A stretch of DNA of 64,000 bases from Streptomyces sp. TBY4 (GTDB lineage Bacteria > Actinomycetota > Actinomycetes > Streptomycetales > Streptomycetaceae): the NCBI RefSeq assembly GCF_024213195.1, contig NZ_JANAVF010000004.1, forward strand, positions 496,001 through 560,000. Direction: 5' to 3'. The translations under genes and the position numbers were made by a program. The notes under the pieces are model-generated. The model was not told the origin of the DNA. It saw nothing but the letters and a program-made list of their open reading frames with translations, and made no database searches. Positions 40,632 through 49,745 of this stretch are shown piece after piece (position 1 is the stretch's first letter; each line of letters starts with the position of its first letter).

Positions 40632-41013
40632 GATTTGCCCTCACTTCCGCTGAGTGCGGTGGTGGTGCGGTGGCAGCGCTCATGTGCGCCTGCGAGTGTC
40701 GCGCCTTCCGTCCCCGGTTGTGAAGGGACGTGCAGCGATTGCGGGCGCGCAGGCGCGAACTGTGCGCCCCTCCCTGCCCCCATTTTCATCCCTCCTACGG
40801 GGGAACGCCCGCCCGGAAGGCAAGCCGGATTGGTCCGCACGGGTGGGGTTCGCGGCGTGGCGGGGGTCGGCTGCGGTGGGTGCGGCGGGGTGTCGATTTC
40901 AGTGGGTTTCGGCACCCAGTGTGATCAGCTCCATATACCGCCGAACGTGATCAGAACCTGATCAGCACCCCCTTTCACGGCTCCCCCCACGCCCCGCCCC
41001 GGAGGTACCACCC
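40632..41013. other. 382-bp divergent region
   Basis: No gene is seen. It contains three TGATCAG copies (40923, 40949, 40960) near the plus-strand gene, with a possible -10 (CATATA, 40933-40938) between the first two, and GGAGGT at 41000-41005 as the ribosome site. The rest is unremarkable. Confidence 0.55.
40923..40970. promoter_or_regulatory. Three TGATCAG repeats, two exactly 11 bp apart
   Basis: TGATCAGCTCC at 40923, TGATCAGAACC at 40949 and TGATCAGCACC at 40960: the last two are direct 11-mers differing at one base. They lie 44-91 bp before the lipoprotein ATG and overlap the likely promoter, suggesting an operator. Confidence 0.5.
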
Positions 41014-43377
41014 ATGTCCCAGAGAAGGCGCAGGTCCTTGGCGCTCCTGACCTCGGGAGTTCTTGCACTGCCGCTGCTCGCGGGCTGCGGCGCGGGTGAG
41101 GACGAGGGCGGCCCGGCCGCCGCCGGGCAGGACATCGCGGCCACCACCCGCGACAAGGTCCGCGACGGCGGGGTGCTGCGGTGGGCCGTGGACACCATGC
41201 CGGCCACCCTCAACGCCTTCCAGGCCGATGCGGACGCCACCACCAACCGGATCGCCGGGGCGGTCCTGCCCCAGCTGTTCGTGCTGGACGGCAAGGGACG
41301 GCCGGTGGCCAACCCCGATTACCTGGAGAAGGCCGAGGTCGTCGAGCGCGAGCCCAAGCAGGTCGTCCTGTACAAGCTCAACCAGCAGGCGGTCTGGAGC
41401 GACGGCCGGGAGATCGGCGCCGCCGACTTCGTCGCCCAGTGGCGGGCCCTGAACGGCAAGGACTCCGCGTACTGGACGGCGCGCAATGCCGGCTACGACC
41501 GGATCGAGAAGATCGAGCGCGGCAAGACGGACCTGGAGGTCAAGGTCACCTTCGTCAGGCCGTACGCCGACTGGCGCTCCCTCTTCAGCCCCCTTTACCC
41601 CAAGCAGGTCACCGGCACCCCGGAGAGCTTCAACGAGGGAGCCCGGGGCGCCCTGAAGGTCACCGCGGGCCCCTTCGGACTGGGCGCCATCGACAAGAAG
41701 ACCGGTACGGCCTCCCTGACCCGCAACCCGCGCTGGTGGGGCAGCCCCGCCAAGCTCGACACCCTGGTCCTCACCGCGGTGCCCCGCTCCCAGCGCCCCG
41801 CCGCGCTCGCCGCCGGCAAGCTCGACCTGGCGGAGATCGACCGCACCGGGGCCGACCGGATCGCCCTGGCCCGCCGCGCGGCCGCCAAGGCCGACGGGGC
41901 CCACGGCCCGGCCGCCTCGGTGACGCCCGCGCAGGCCACCCTCTCCTGGGCGCTCGCCTTCGGACTGGACGAGGACAAGGCCGTCGAGGCCCAGGAGACC
42001 CGCAAGAAGCACGCGGAAGCGGTGAAGCGGTACGCCGAGGAGCAGAGCGCCCTGCGCGGCTTCACCGTCCGCAAGTCCCTGGAGCCCGCCTACACCCAGC
42101 TCGCCATGAACGGCGCGAGCGGCCCGCTCGCCGACGAACGGGTACGCCGCGCCGTGGCCCGCGCCCTGGACCGCCAGGCCCTCGCCGACCTGGTCCTGAA
42201 GCCGCTGGGCCTGCCCGCGAAGCCGGTGGGCAGCCACCTCGCGCTGGCCGGGCAGCAGGCGTACGCCGACAACAGCGACGCCCTCGGCGGCCAGGACACC
42301 CAGGCCTCGCAGGCCCTGCTCGCGGACGCCGGCTGGCGCCGCGGCGGCAAGCTCACCGAGCCGGCGGGTGCGAAGGCGGGCGGGGAGGCGGCCAAGGAGA
42401 CGGACGACTCCAAGACGCCCGCCGTCCCGGCCGCCGCCCCGGCCGCGGGCCCGGGCACCGGGAACGACGGCCTCTACATCGTCGGCCAGGACGACCAGCG
42501 CAACGGCGACGGCCGGTACGGCCACCCCGCCCCCGACGGGGAGATCGTCGACGCCGACGCCTTCGCGGAGAACGGGCCGGACCAAGGCCGCCGCCCCTCC
42601 CCGGTGCTCGCCCCGGCCCCGTTCACGGCCCTCCAGGAGCAGCACCTGCTCGCCCAGGCCGACGCCCAGGCCGACGCCCAGGCCGAAGCCGTGGACGACG
42701 GCAAGCGCAGCCCGGCCCTGGACGCCGAAGCCGCCGCCGAACCGGCGGACGCGGCGCAGGCGAGCACCGCCCCGGCCCCGGCCAAGCAGGCCGTACGCAC
42801 CTCCGGCAGCATGCTCGCCAAGGACGGCAAGCCGCTCACCCTGCGCTTCGTCCTGCCGGCCGGTCCCGGTTCGGAGGCGCTGCGCACGGTCGGCGAGCGG
42901 ATCGCGCAGATGCTGCAGAAGGTCGGCGTGCAGACCGAGCTGACCAAGGTGGCCGACGAGAGCTTCTTCAGGGACCACATCGCCTCGGGCCAGTACGACC
43001 TGGCCCTCTACTCCTGGCCCGCGACCGCCTACCCGGCCACCGACGCCCGGCCCATCTTCGCCAAGCCGGAGCCGGCCGCCGACGGCTCGCTCATGGTCGA
43101 ACAGAACTACACCCGGGTCGGCACCGACCACATCGACCAGCTCTTCGACCAGGCGCTCGGAGAGCTGGACGAGGCGGCCTCCCGCGACCTGATGCGCAAG
43201 GCCGACGCCCGGATCTGGGCGACGGCCGGGTCCATCCCGCTGTACCAGCGCCCCGAGCTGGTGGCCGTGAAGCCGGGCCTCACCAATGCGGGCGCCTTCG
43301 GCCTCGGCGCCCCGCGCTACCAGGACATCGGCTGGAAGAAGCCGGCCGCGGCCAAGGAGAAGAACGCGAAGAAGTGA
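41014..43377 (+). CDS. Family 5 solute-binding lipoprotein with low-complexity insert (orphan)
   Basis: 787 residues, much longer than usual (about 540). Lipobox LLAGC puts the lipidated Cys at 25. The SBP_bac_5 domain runs from about 50 to 445 (GGVLRWAVDTMPATLNAFQA), is broken by an Ala/Asp/Gln/Pro-rich insert (about 446-595, with ADAQADAQAEA), and resumes to the end. It should bind peptides or similar solutes outside the membrane, but no permease or ATPase gene adjoins it; it may serve one of the ABC operons at 46-58 kb. The ATG 41014 follows GGAGGT. A strong terminator lies at 43438-43467. Confidence 0.88.
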   Translation: MSQRRRRSLALLTSGVLALPLLAGCGAGEDEGGPAAAGQDIAATTRDKVRDGGVLRWAVDTMPATLNAFQADADATTNRIAGAVLPQLFVLDGKGRPVANPDYLEKAEVVEREPKQVVLYKLNQQAVWSDGREIGAADFVAQWRALNGKDSAYWTARNAGYDRIEKIERGKTDLEVKVTFVRPYADWRSLFSPLYPKQVTGTPESFNEGARGALKVTAGPFGLGAIDKKTGTASLTRNPRWWGSPAKLDTLVLTAVPRSQRPAALAAGKLDLAEIDRTGADRIALARRAAAKADGAHGPAASVTPAQATLSWALAFGLDEDKAVEAQETRKKHAEAVKRYAEEQSALRGFTVRKSLEPAYTQLAMNGASGPLADERVRRAVARALDRQALADLVLKPLGLPAKPVGSHLALAGQQAYADNSDALGGQDTQASQALLADAGWRRGGKLTEPAGAKAGGEAAKETDDSKTPAVPAAAPAAGPGTGNDGLYIVGQDDQRNGDGRYGHPAPDGEIVDADAFAENGPDQGRRPSPVLAPAPFTALQEQHLLAQADAQADAQAEAVDDGKRSPALDAEAAAEPADAAQASTAPAPAKQAVRTSGSMLAKDGKPLTLRFVLPAGPGSEALRTVGERIAQMLQKVGVQTELTKVADESFFRDHIASGQYDLALYSWPATAYPATDARPIFAKPEPAADGSLMVEQNYTRVGTDHIDQLFDQALGELDEAASRDLMRKADARIWATAGSIPLYQRPELVAVKPGLTNAGAFGLGAPRYQDIGWKKPAAAKEKNAKK

Positions 43378-43695
43378 TGACGAACAGGTGCATCGGGGGT
43401 TGATTCGAAGGTCTCAAGCTCAGATGTGACTCAAGTCCCTTGCCCGCCGGATCCCCGGCGGGCAAGGTCGTGGATACCCGTTGACCCGCGTGTTTTCAGG
43501 CTTTACCTACGGCTGTGTTCCCCCACCCAGGACCCGGCCGCGCTCAGTCGTCCGGCCTCTTGACAGACCCCCCGGCAGGCGGTTCCCGCCAGCCGACGTA
43601 CGATGGGGTAAGGCCGTGGCAGGTTTTCCGCCCGGTCGAGGCGCGCGTGCCGGACCGTACGCGTCGCCATCCACGATCCCGGGAGAAGCGCCGAA
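43378..43695. other. 318-bp gap before typA
   Basis: No gene is seen. It holds the lipoprotein-gene terminator (43438-43467) and the typA promoter region; the best promoter-like pair is TTGACC (43481-43486) with TACCTA (43504-43509) at 17 bp. TTGACA at 43560 lacks a partner -10. Confidence 0.5.
43438..43467 (+). terminator. Terminator after the orphan binding-protein gene
   Basis: CCTTGCCCGCCGG (43438-43450) and CCGGCGGGCAAGG (43455-43467) form a perfect 13-bp stem with loop ATCC. Confidence 0.85.
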
Positions 43696-45600
43696 GTGCC
43701 CACGCGCCACGACATCCGTAACGTCGCCATCGTCGCCCACGTCGACCATGGCAAGACGACCATCGTCGATGCCATGCTCAAGCAGGCCGGTGCCTTCGCC
43801 GCCCACCAGCACCTCGACGACCGCATGATGGACTCGAACGACCTGGAGCGTGAGAAGGGCATCACGATCCTCGCCAAGAACACGGCGGTGAAGTACCACC
43901 CGAAGGACGGGTCGGCCCCGATCACGATCAACATCATCGACACCCCCGGCCACGCCGACTTCGGTGGTGAGGTCGAGCGCGGTCTGTCGATGGTGGACGC
44001 CGTCGTCCTGCTGGTGGACGCCTCTGAGGGTCCCCTGCCCCAGACCCGCTTCGTCCTGCGCAAGGCCCTGCAGGCGAACATGCCGGTCATCCTCTGCATC
44101 AACAAGACGGACCGCCCGGACTCCCGGATCGACGAGGTCGTCAACGACACGTACGACCTGTTCCTGGACCTGGACGCGACCGAGGAGCAGATCGAGTTCC
44201 CGATCGTCTACGCCTGCGGCCGTGACGGCGTGGCCTCGCTGACCAAGCCGGAGGACGGCACCGTCCCCGCGGACAGCGACAGCCTGGAGCCCTTCTTCTC
44301 CACCATCCTGGCCCACGTGCCGGCCCCGGTGTACGACGATGAGGCGCCGCTCCAGGCCCACGTCACCAACCTGGACGCCGACAACTTCCTCGGCCGCATC
44401 GCGCTGGTGCGCGTCGAGCAGGGCGAGCTCCGCAAGGGCCAGACCGTCGCGTGGATCAAGCGTGACGGCACCATCTCCAACGTCCGCATCACCGAGCTGA
44501 TGATGACCGAGGCCCTCACCCGCAAGCCGGCCGAGGTGGCCGGCCCGGGTGACATCTGCGCGGTCGCCGGTTTCCCGGAGATCATGATCGGCGAGACCCT
44601 GGCCGACCCGGAGAACCCGATCGCGCTCCCGCTGATCTCGGTCGACGAGCCGGCGATCTCCATGACCATCGGTACGAACACCTCCCCGATGGTCGGCCGC
44701 GGCGGCAGCGGCAAGGGCGCGGACGCCAAGTCCGCGGTCAAGGACCGCAAGGTCACCGCCCGCCAGGTCAAGGACCGTCTGGACCGCGAGCTGATCGGTA
44801 ACGTCTCGCTCCGCGTCCTCGACACCGAGCGTCCCGACGCCTGGGAGGTCCAGGGCCGTGGTGAGCTCGCGCTCGCCATCCTGGTCGAGCAGATGCGCCG
44901 CGAGGGCTTCGAACTGACCATCGGCAAGCCGCAGGTGGTCACGCAGCTCGTCGACGGCAAGGTGCACGAGCCGGTCGAGCGCATGACGGTCGACGTCCCC
45001 GAGGAGCACATGGGCGCGGTCACGCAGCTCATGGGCGTCCGCAAGGGCCGCATGGACAACATGTCGAACCACGGCTCCGGCTGGGTCCGCATGGAGTTCG
45101 TCGTTCCCTCGCGCGGTCTCATCGGCTTCCGTACGGAGTTCCTGACGAACACCCGCGGTACGGGCATCGCCCACTCGATCCACGAGGGCCACGAGCCGTG
45201 GTTCGGCCCGCTGGTGACCCGTAACAACGGTTCGCTGGTCGCCGACCGCTCCGGTGCGGTCACGCCGTTCGCGATGATCAACCTGCAGGAGCGCGGCGTC
45301 CTGTTCACCGAGCCCGGCACCGAGGTGTACGAGGGCATGATCGTCGGCGAGAACTCGCGCTCCGACGACATGGACGTGAACATCACCAAGGAGAAGAAGC
45401 TCACCAACATGCGTGCGGCTTCCGCGGACAACACCGAGAACGTGGTGCCCCCGCGCAAGCTCTCCCTGGAGCAGTCCCTGGAGTTCTGCCGCGACGACGA
45501 ATGCGTCGAGGTGACCCCGGAGGCCGTCCGCATCCGCAAGGTCGTCCTGGACCAGAAGGAGCGCTCGCGCACCGCGTCGCGCGCCAAGTCCGGCAAGTAG
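43696..45600 (+). CDS. typA: Translational GTPase TypA/BipA
   Basis: 634 residues from GTG 43696. The GTPase motifs are clear: VAHVDHGKTTIVDAML (G1), DTPGHADFGGEVERGL (G3), NKTDRPDSR (G4). Elongation-factor domains II, III and V follow, and the BipA-specific C-terminal domain ends LSLEQSLEFCRDDECVEVTP. It binds ribosomes and aids assembly or stress translation. Its codon use is slightly less extreme than its neighbours', as for highly expressed genes. Transcription stops at the hairpin 45664-45706. Confidence 0.97.
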   Translation: MPTRHDIRNVAIVAHVDHGKTTIVDAMLKQAGAFAAHQHLDDRMMDSNDLEREKGITILAKNTAVKYHPKDGSAPITINIIDTPGHADFGGEVERGLSMVDAVVLLVDASEGPLPQTRFVLRKALQANMPVILCINKTDRPDSRIDEVVNDTYDLFLDLDATEEQIEFPIVYACGRDGVASLTKPEDGTVPADSDSLEPFFSTILAHVPAPVYDDEAPLQAHVTNLDADNFLGRIALVRVEQGELRKGQTVAWIKRDGTISNVRITELMMTEALTRKPAEVAGPGDICAVAGFPEIMIGETLADPENPIALPLISVDEPAISMTIGTNTSPMVGRGGSGKGADAKSAVKDRKVTARQVKDRLDRELIGNVSLRVLDTERPDAWEVQGRGELALAILVEQMRREGFELTIGKPQVVTQLVDGKVHEPVERMTVDVPEEHMGAVTQLMGVRKGRMDNMSNHGSGWVRMEFVVPSRGLIGFRTEFLTNTRGTGIAHSIHEGHEPWFGPLVTRNNGSLVADRSGAVTPFAMINLQERGVLFTEPGTEVYEGMIVGENSRSDDMDVNITKEKKLTNMRAASADNTENVVPPRKLSLEQSLEFCRDDECVEVTPEAVRIRKVVLDQKERSRTASRAKSGK

Positions 45601-45663
45601 TCGGGCACGTCGCCGGGTAGGACCCAGATCACACTTGGGTCCTCGCCGTCGGCGGCTCATGTG

Positions 45664-45706
45664 AACAGCCCCTGCCGTCACGGTCTCCGTGACGACAGGG
45701 GCTGTT
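45664..45706 (+). terminator. Terminator after typA
   Basis: AACAGCCCCTG (45664-45674) pairs with CAGGGGCTGTT (45696-45706), and CGTCACGG with CCGTGACG inside, separated by one mismatched pair; CGCTTTT follows. Confidence 0.88.
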
Positions 45707-45861
45707 CGCTTTTGTCAAGCGGATTATTTCGGTCCGGTGTCCGCATACCGACCGTGACACTCCGGAAGAAGAGCTAACCGTCCGTTTCGTTCATGTCTGT
45801 CTCCTATCCGTTTGTCCGGATTTCGGGTTTTAGCCGTAGTGCGATGTTGTGAAAACGAGAC

Positions 45862-45871
45862 CACTTAAGTG
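45862..45871. promoter_or_regulatory. CACTTAAGTG palindrome in the operon A leader
   Basis: A perfect 10-bp, AT-rich dyad, 182 bp before the binding-protein start and close to a possible promoter (TTGTGA at 45847-45852). In such GC-rich DNA a palindrome of this composition is uncommon, so an operator is possible. Confidence 0.35.
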
Positions 45872-46052
45872 TGGTTTACGGTCAGGGCGTCCCTGAGGAT
45901 GGCTCCATTGAGCTCGGGTCAATGGGTCACACGCTGTGGGGAGCGTCGACTCACGAGCACACTCGGGACACCGGTCCTATCGCCGTCAGGGGTGTCGGCG
46001 AAACGCACCTGTGTCCTTCACATCAGACAGTGGACTCATGAGGAGGAAACCC

Positions 46053-47687
46053 ATGCGCGGTGCCAAGAGCGCCAAGTGGGTAGCGGGCGCGATTGTCGTC
46101 GCCCTGGCAGCGACTGCCTGTGGCGGCGGTGGCGAGAAGGCCGGCGCCAAGGGTGAGGTTGACCCGAACGGCATCTACTCGATCGAGGTGGGCGAGCCCG
46201 AGAAGCTCCTGCACCCGGCCGACACGATGGAGTCCAACGGCTCGATCGCGATGTCGGGTCTGTTCTCCCAGCTCGTCGACTACGACGCCGACGGCAAGAT
46301 CGTCAACGTCAACGCCGAGTCGGTCACCAGCACGGACAGCAAGCTCTGGACCGTCAAGCTCAAGCCGGGCTGGACCTTCCACGACGGCACCAAGGTGACC
46401 GCCGAGTCCTACGTCAAGGCGTGGAACTGGGCCGCGAACATCACCAACAAGCAGGGCAACGCGTCCTGGTTCGGTGACATCAAGGGCTTTGCGGCTCTTC
46501 ACCCCGAGGAAGAGGGCGCCAAGCCCACTGCCGACGCGCTCGAGGGTCTGAAGATCGTCGACGAGAACACCTTCACCATCGAGCTCGCCAACGCGGTGCC
46601 GTACTTCGCGTACAAGCTCGGCTACGAGGTCTTCTCCCCGCTGCCCGCCTCGTTCTACGCGGACCCCGCGGCCGCCGGTGAGAAGCCGGTCGGCAACGGC
46701 CCGTACAAGTTCAAGTCGTGGGAGCACAAGAAGCAGATCGAGCTGGCCCGCTACGACGACTACAAGGGCGACAACAAGGCGAAGAACGGCGGTGTGATCC
46801 TCAAGAACTACACCACCGTCGAGACCGCCTACGAGGACCTGAAGTCGGGCAACGTCGACGTCCTGCGCCAGGTCGGTCCGAAGGACCTCCCGGTGTACCG
46901 CGCCGACCTCGGCGACCGCGCCGTGGACCAGGCCTACTCCGCCATCCAGACGCTGGCCATCGCGTACTACGCCGACCAGTGGAAGACCCCGGCGAAGGTC
47001 AACCCGAAGGTCATCCAGGGCCTGTCGATGGCGATCGACCGCGACACCATCACCAAGACCGTGCTCCAGGGCACCCGTGAGCCGGCGACCGGCTGGGTCG
47101 CCAAGGGCGTCCTCGGCTACACGCCGACCGGCTCCGGTGACGTCACCAAGTTCGACCCGGCGAAGGCCAAGGCCCTCATCGCCGAGGGCGGCGGCGTCCC
47201 GAACAACGAGATCTTCATCCAGTTCAACTCGGATGGCGGTCACAAGGAATGGGTCGAGGCCGTCTGCGGCAGCATCACCCAGGCCACGGGCGTCAAGTGC
47301 ACCGGTGACGCCAAGCCGGACTTCCAGGCCGACCTCCAGGCCCGCAAGTCCAAGCAGGTCAAGTCGATCTACCGCTCCGGCTGGGTCCTCGACTACCCGG
47401 TGAACGCCAACTTCATCAGCGACCTGTTCCGTACGGGCGCGAGTGGCAACCAGGGTGGCTTCAGCAGCCCCGAGCTCGACGCGAAGATCGCCGCGGCGGA
47501 CACCGCCCCGAGCCTCGATGAGTCCGTGAAGGCCTACCAGGCCATCGAGAAGGAACTCATCAACTACATGCCGTCGATCCCGCTCTGGTACTACAAGGTC
47601 AACGCGGGCTACTCGGAGAAGGTCCAGAACGTGAAGTACGCCCAGGACGGCGACCCGATCCTCGAGCTGGTCGAGGTCAAGAAGTAA
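46053..47687 (+). CDS. Oligopeptide-binding lipoprotein, operon A (BldKB/OppA-like)
   Basis: 544 residues from ATG 46053 (AGGAGGA upstream). Lipobox ATAC gives lipidated Cys23, followed by the SBP_bac_5 fold: LWTVKLKPGWTFHDGTKVTA, GNGPYKFKSWEH and LSMAIDRDTITK are family blocks. It captures peptides for operon A, whose permeases and ATPases follow. In S. coelicolor the comparable locus holds bldK, which imports a developmental peptide; which of the two operons here matches bldK cannot be decided by eye. Two hairpins separate it from the permeases. Confidence 0.92.
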   Translation: MRGAKSAKWVAGAIVVALAATACGGGGEKAGAKGEVDPNGIYSIEVGEPEKLLHPADTMESNGSIAMSGLFSQLVDYDADGKIVNVNAESVTSTDSKLWTVKLKPGWTFHDGTKVTAESYVKAWNWAANITNKQGNASWFGDIKGFAALHPEEEGAKPTADALEGLKIVDENTFTIELANAVPYFAYKLGYEVFSPLPASFYADPAAAGEKPVGNGPYKFKSWEHKKQIELARYDDYKGDNKAKNGGVILKNYTTVETAYEDLKSGNVDVLRQVGPKDLPVYRADLGDRAVDQAYSAIQTLAIAYYADQWKTPAKVNPKVIQGLSMAIDRDTITKTVLQGTREPATGWVAKGVLGYTPTGSGDVTKFDPAKAKALIAEGGGVPNNEIFIQFNSDGGHKEWVEAVCGSITQATGVKCTGDAKPDFQADLQARKSKQVKSIYRSGWVLDYPVNANFISDLFRTGASGNQGGFSSPELDAKIAAADTAPSLDESVKAYQAIEKELINYMPSIPLWYYKVNAGYSEKVQNVKYAQDGDPILELVEVKK

Positions 47688-47711
47688 GTCCTACCGCGTA
47701 ATTCCTTTCGA

Positions 47712-47746
47712 CGGATGCGGGCCGGCGGGGAGCCGGCCCGCATCCG
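47712..47746 (+). terminator. Intra-operon hairpin 1
   Basis: CGGATGCGGGCCGGC (47712-47726) and GCCGGCCCGCATCCG (47732-47746) form a perfect 15-bp stem with loop GGGGA, 25 bp after the binding-protein stop. Probably a partial terminator or 3'-end stabiliser that raises binding protein over permease. Confidence 0.8.
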
Positions 47747-47767
47747 GGACTACATGCAGCGCCCGGG

Positions 47768-47824
47768 GGGCCCTTTCGCGACGCAGTGACGATCCCGTCA
47801 CGCGCGTGCGTGGCGAAAGGGCCC
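47768..47824 (+). terminator. Intra-operon hairpin 2 (three-tier)
   Basis: GGGCCCTTTCGC (47768-47779) pairs with GCGAAAGGGCCC (47813-47824); inside, ACGCA (47781-47785) pairs with TGCGT (47807-47811) and GTGACG (47786-47791) with CGTCAC (47796-47801). It ends 38 bp before the permease start. Confidence 0.7.
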
Positions 47825-47861
47825 GTCCGGCTGCGCCTGCCGCATCTTCTACGGAGGCATG

Positions 47862-48794
47862 ATGGGGCGCTATGTCGCACGACGACTGCTCCAGATGATC
47901 CCGGTCTTCTTCGGGACGACCCTGCTCATCTTCTTTATGGTCTACAGCTTGCCCGGCGACCCCGTGGCCGGACTGTTCGGGGACAAGGGTGCCGACCCGG
48001 CAACGCTCGCCGCCCTGCGCCACGAGCACGGTCTGGACCTGCCGATCTGGCAGCAGTACTGGAACTACATCACCGGCATCCTGTTCCACTTCGACTTCGG
48101 GTCCCAGATCCGCAGCGGACGTGAGATCACCGAAGTCATCGGTTCCGCCTTCCCGGTCACGCTGCGACTCGCCTTCCTGGCGTTCGCGATCGAGATCGTC
48201 CTGGGCCTGACCCTCGGGATCCTCGCCGGCCTCAAGGCCGGCAAGCTGGTGGACAACCTGATCCTGATCCTCACCCTGCTGATCATCTCGATGCCGGTGT
48301 TCGTCCTCGGCTTCATCGTCAAGTCGGTGTTCGCCTTCCAGCTCGGCTGGATCGCGCCGAACGTCAGCACCCAGGAGACGTGGAGCGAGCTGATCGCCCC
48401 GGCCATCGTGCTGGGTTCGCTCTCCCTCGCCTACGTGGCGCGCCTGACCCGCACCTCGATGGCCGAGAACCTGCGCGCCGACTACGTCCGCACCGCCGTC
48501 GCCAAGGGCCTGCCCAAGAAGCGCGTCATCGGTGTGCACCTCATGCGCAACTCGATGATCCCCGTCGTCACCTTCCTCGGCACCGACATCGGCGCCCTGA
48601 TGGGCGGCGCCGTCGTCACCGAGGGCATCTTCAACGTCAAGGGCGTCGGTGGTCTGATCTACGAATCGGTCGTCCGCCGCGAGGGCCTGACCGTGGTCGG
48701 TGTCGTCACCGTCCTGGTCGTCGTCTACCTCATAGCCAGCCTGCTCGTCGACCTCCTCTACGCGGTCATGGACCCGAGGATCCGGTATGCCTGA
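47862..48794 (+). CDS. Oligopeptide ABC transporter permease 1, operon A (DppB/OppB-like)
   Basis: 310 residues, six helices, beginning GRYVARRLLQMIPVFFGTTL. The coupling loop for the ATPase is YVRTAVAKGLPKKRVIGVHL. The second of two adjacent ATGs (47862) is chosen, because GGAGG at 47853-47857 is too near the first and because the paralogue at 54705 starts MGRYV. It forms the channel with the next gene, whose start lies eight bases inside this one. Confidence 0.93.
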   Translation: MGRYVARRLLQMIPVFFGTTLLIFFMVYSLPGDPVAGLFGDKGADPATLAALRHEHGLDLPIWQQYWNYITGILFHFDFGSQIRSGREITEVIGSAFPVTLRLAFLAFAIEIVLGLTLGILAGLKAGKLVDNLILILTLLIISMPVFVLGFIVKSVFAFQLGWIAPNVSTQETWSELIAPAIVLGSLSLAYVARLTRTSMAENLRADYVRTAVAKGLPKKRVIGVHLMRNSMIPVVTFLGTDIGALMGGAVVTEGIFNVKGVGGLIYESVVRREGLTVVGVVTVLVVVYLIASLLVDLLYAVMDPRIRYA

Positions 48795-49734
48795 TCTGAC
48801 CAAGACCGACATCGTGGCGGCCGAGACCTCGGCGACGCCCGGCGCCCCCGTGGAGCCGGCGAAGGCCGAGAAGGCCCGCAGCCTCTGGGGCGACGCCTGG
48901 GCCGACCTGCGCCGCAACCCGTACTTCATCGTCTCCTCGGCGCTGATCTTCATACTCCTCGTGATCGCCGCCTTCCCGAGCTGGTTCACCAGCATCGACC
49001 CCACCAAGGGCGACCTGGTCAACCACTTCCTCGGCAAGCCGGAGCTGGCCAAGGTCGGTTCGCCCGAGTGGCTCGGCTGGGACGGCCAGGGACGCAGCGT
49101 CTACGCGCGCCTCATCTACGGCACCCGCGCCTCGGTCATCGTGGCCGTCTGCGTGACCGCCATCGTCACCGTCCTCGGTGGCATCACCGGCATGATCGCC
49201 GGCTACTTCGGCGGCGTCGTGGACGCGGTCATGTCGCGCATCACCGACATCTTCTTCGGCATCCCGTTCCTGCTCGGCGCGATGGTCGTCCTCCAGGCCT
49301 TCACCGACCGCACGGTGTGGACGGTCGTCTTCGCCCTGGCCTTCCTCGGCTGGACGCAGATCAACCGCGTCATGCGCGGCGCGGTGATCACCGTGAAGCA
49401 GGCCGACTACGTGCACGCCGCCAAGGCACTGGGCGCCGGCACCGGCCGGATCCTGTTCCGGCACATCCTGCCGAACGCCATGGCCCCGGTGATCGTGGTC
49501 GCCACGATCGCGCTCGGCGGCTACATCGCGGCGGAGGCCACCCTGTCCTACCTGGGTCTGGGCCTCGCGGCCCCGACCATCTCGTGGGGCGTGGACATCT
49601 CCGCGGGCGCGGCGCAGATCCGAGTGGCCCAGCACATCCTGCTGTACCCCTCGATCATGCTCAGCATCACCGTCCTCGCCTTCATCATGCTCGGCGAAGC
49701 GGTCCGCAACGCCCTCGACCCGAAGCTGCGCTGA
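48787..49734 (+). CDS. Oligopeptide ABC transporter permease 2, operon A (DppC/OppC-like)
   Basis: 315 residues with an N-terminal cytoplasmic tail (1-45) and six helices; SLWGDAWADLRRNPYFIVSS is the usual OppC_N block, and YVHAAKALGAGTGRILFRHI is the ATPase-coupling loop. The start overlaps the previous gene by eight bases. It pairs with permease 1. GAGGAGGG after the stop is the ribosome site for the first ATPase. Confidence 0.93.
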   Translation: MPDLTKTDIVAAETSATPGAPVEPAKAEKARSLWGDAWADLRRNPYFIVSSALIFILLVIAAFPSWFTSIDPTKGDLVNHFLGKPELAKVGSPEWLGWDGQGRSVYARLIYGTRASVIVAVCVTAIVTVLGGITGMIAGYFGGVVDAVMSRITDIFFGIPFLLGAMVVLQAFTDRTVWTVVFALAFLGWTQINRVMRGAVITVKQADYVHAAKALGAGTGRILFRHILPNAMAPVIVVATIALGGYIAAEATLSYLGLGLAAPTISWGVDISAGAAQIRVAQHILLYPSIMLSITVLAFIMLGEAVRNALDPKLR

Positions 49735-49745
49735 GGAGGGCGTAA

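Larger units (their letters stand above)
45601..46052. other. 452-bp gap between typA and oligopeptide operon A
   Basis: No gene is seen. After two hairpins (a weak one at 45620-45642, GGACCCA/TGGGTCC, and the strong one at 45664-45706) there are about 345 bp of leader with relatively low GC. They hold the palindrome CACTTAAGTG (45862-45871), a GGGTCA-AT-GGGTCA direct repeat near 45915, and AGGAGGA (46041-46047). Confidence 0.6.

Noticed and set aside
43560..43604. TTGACA ... TACGAT as the typA promoter
   Set aside because: The spacing is 33 bp, too long for one promoter; each half is probably coincidental or belongs to a different element.
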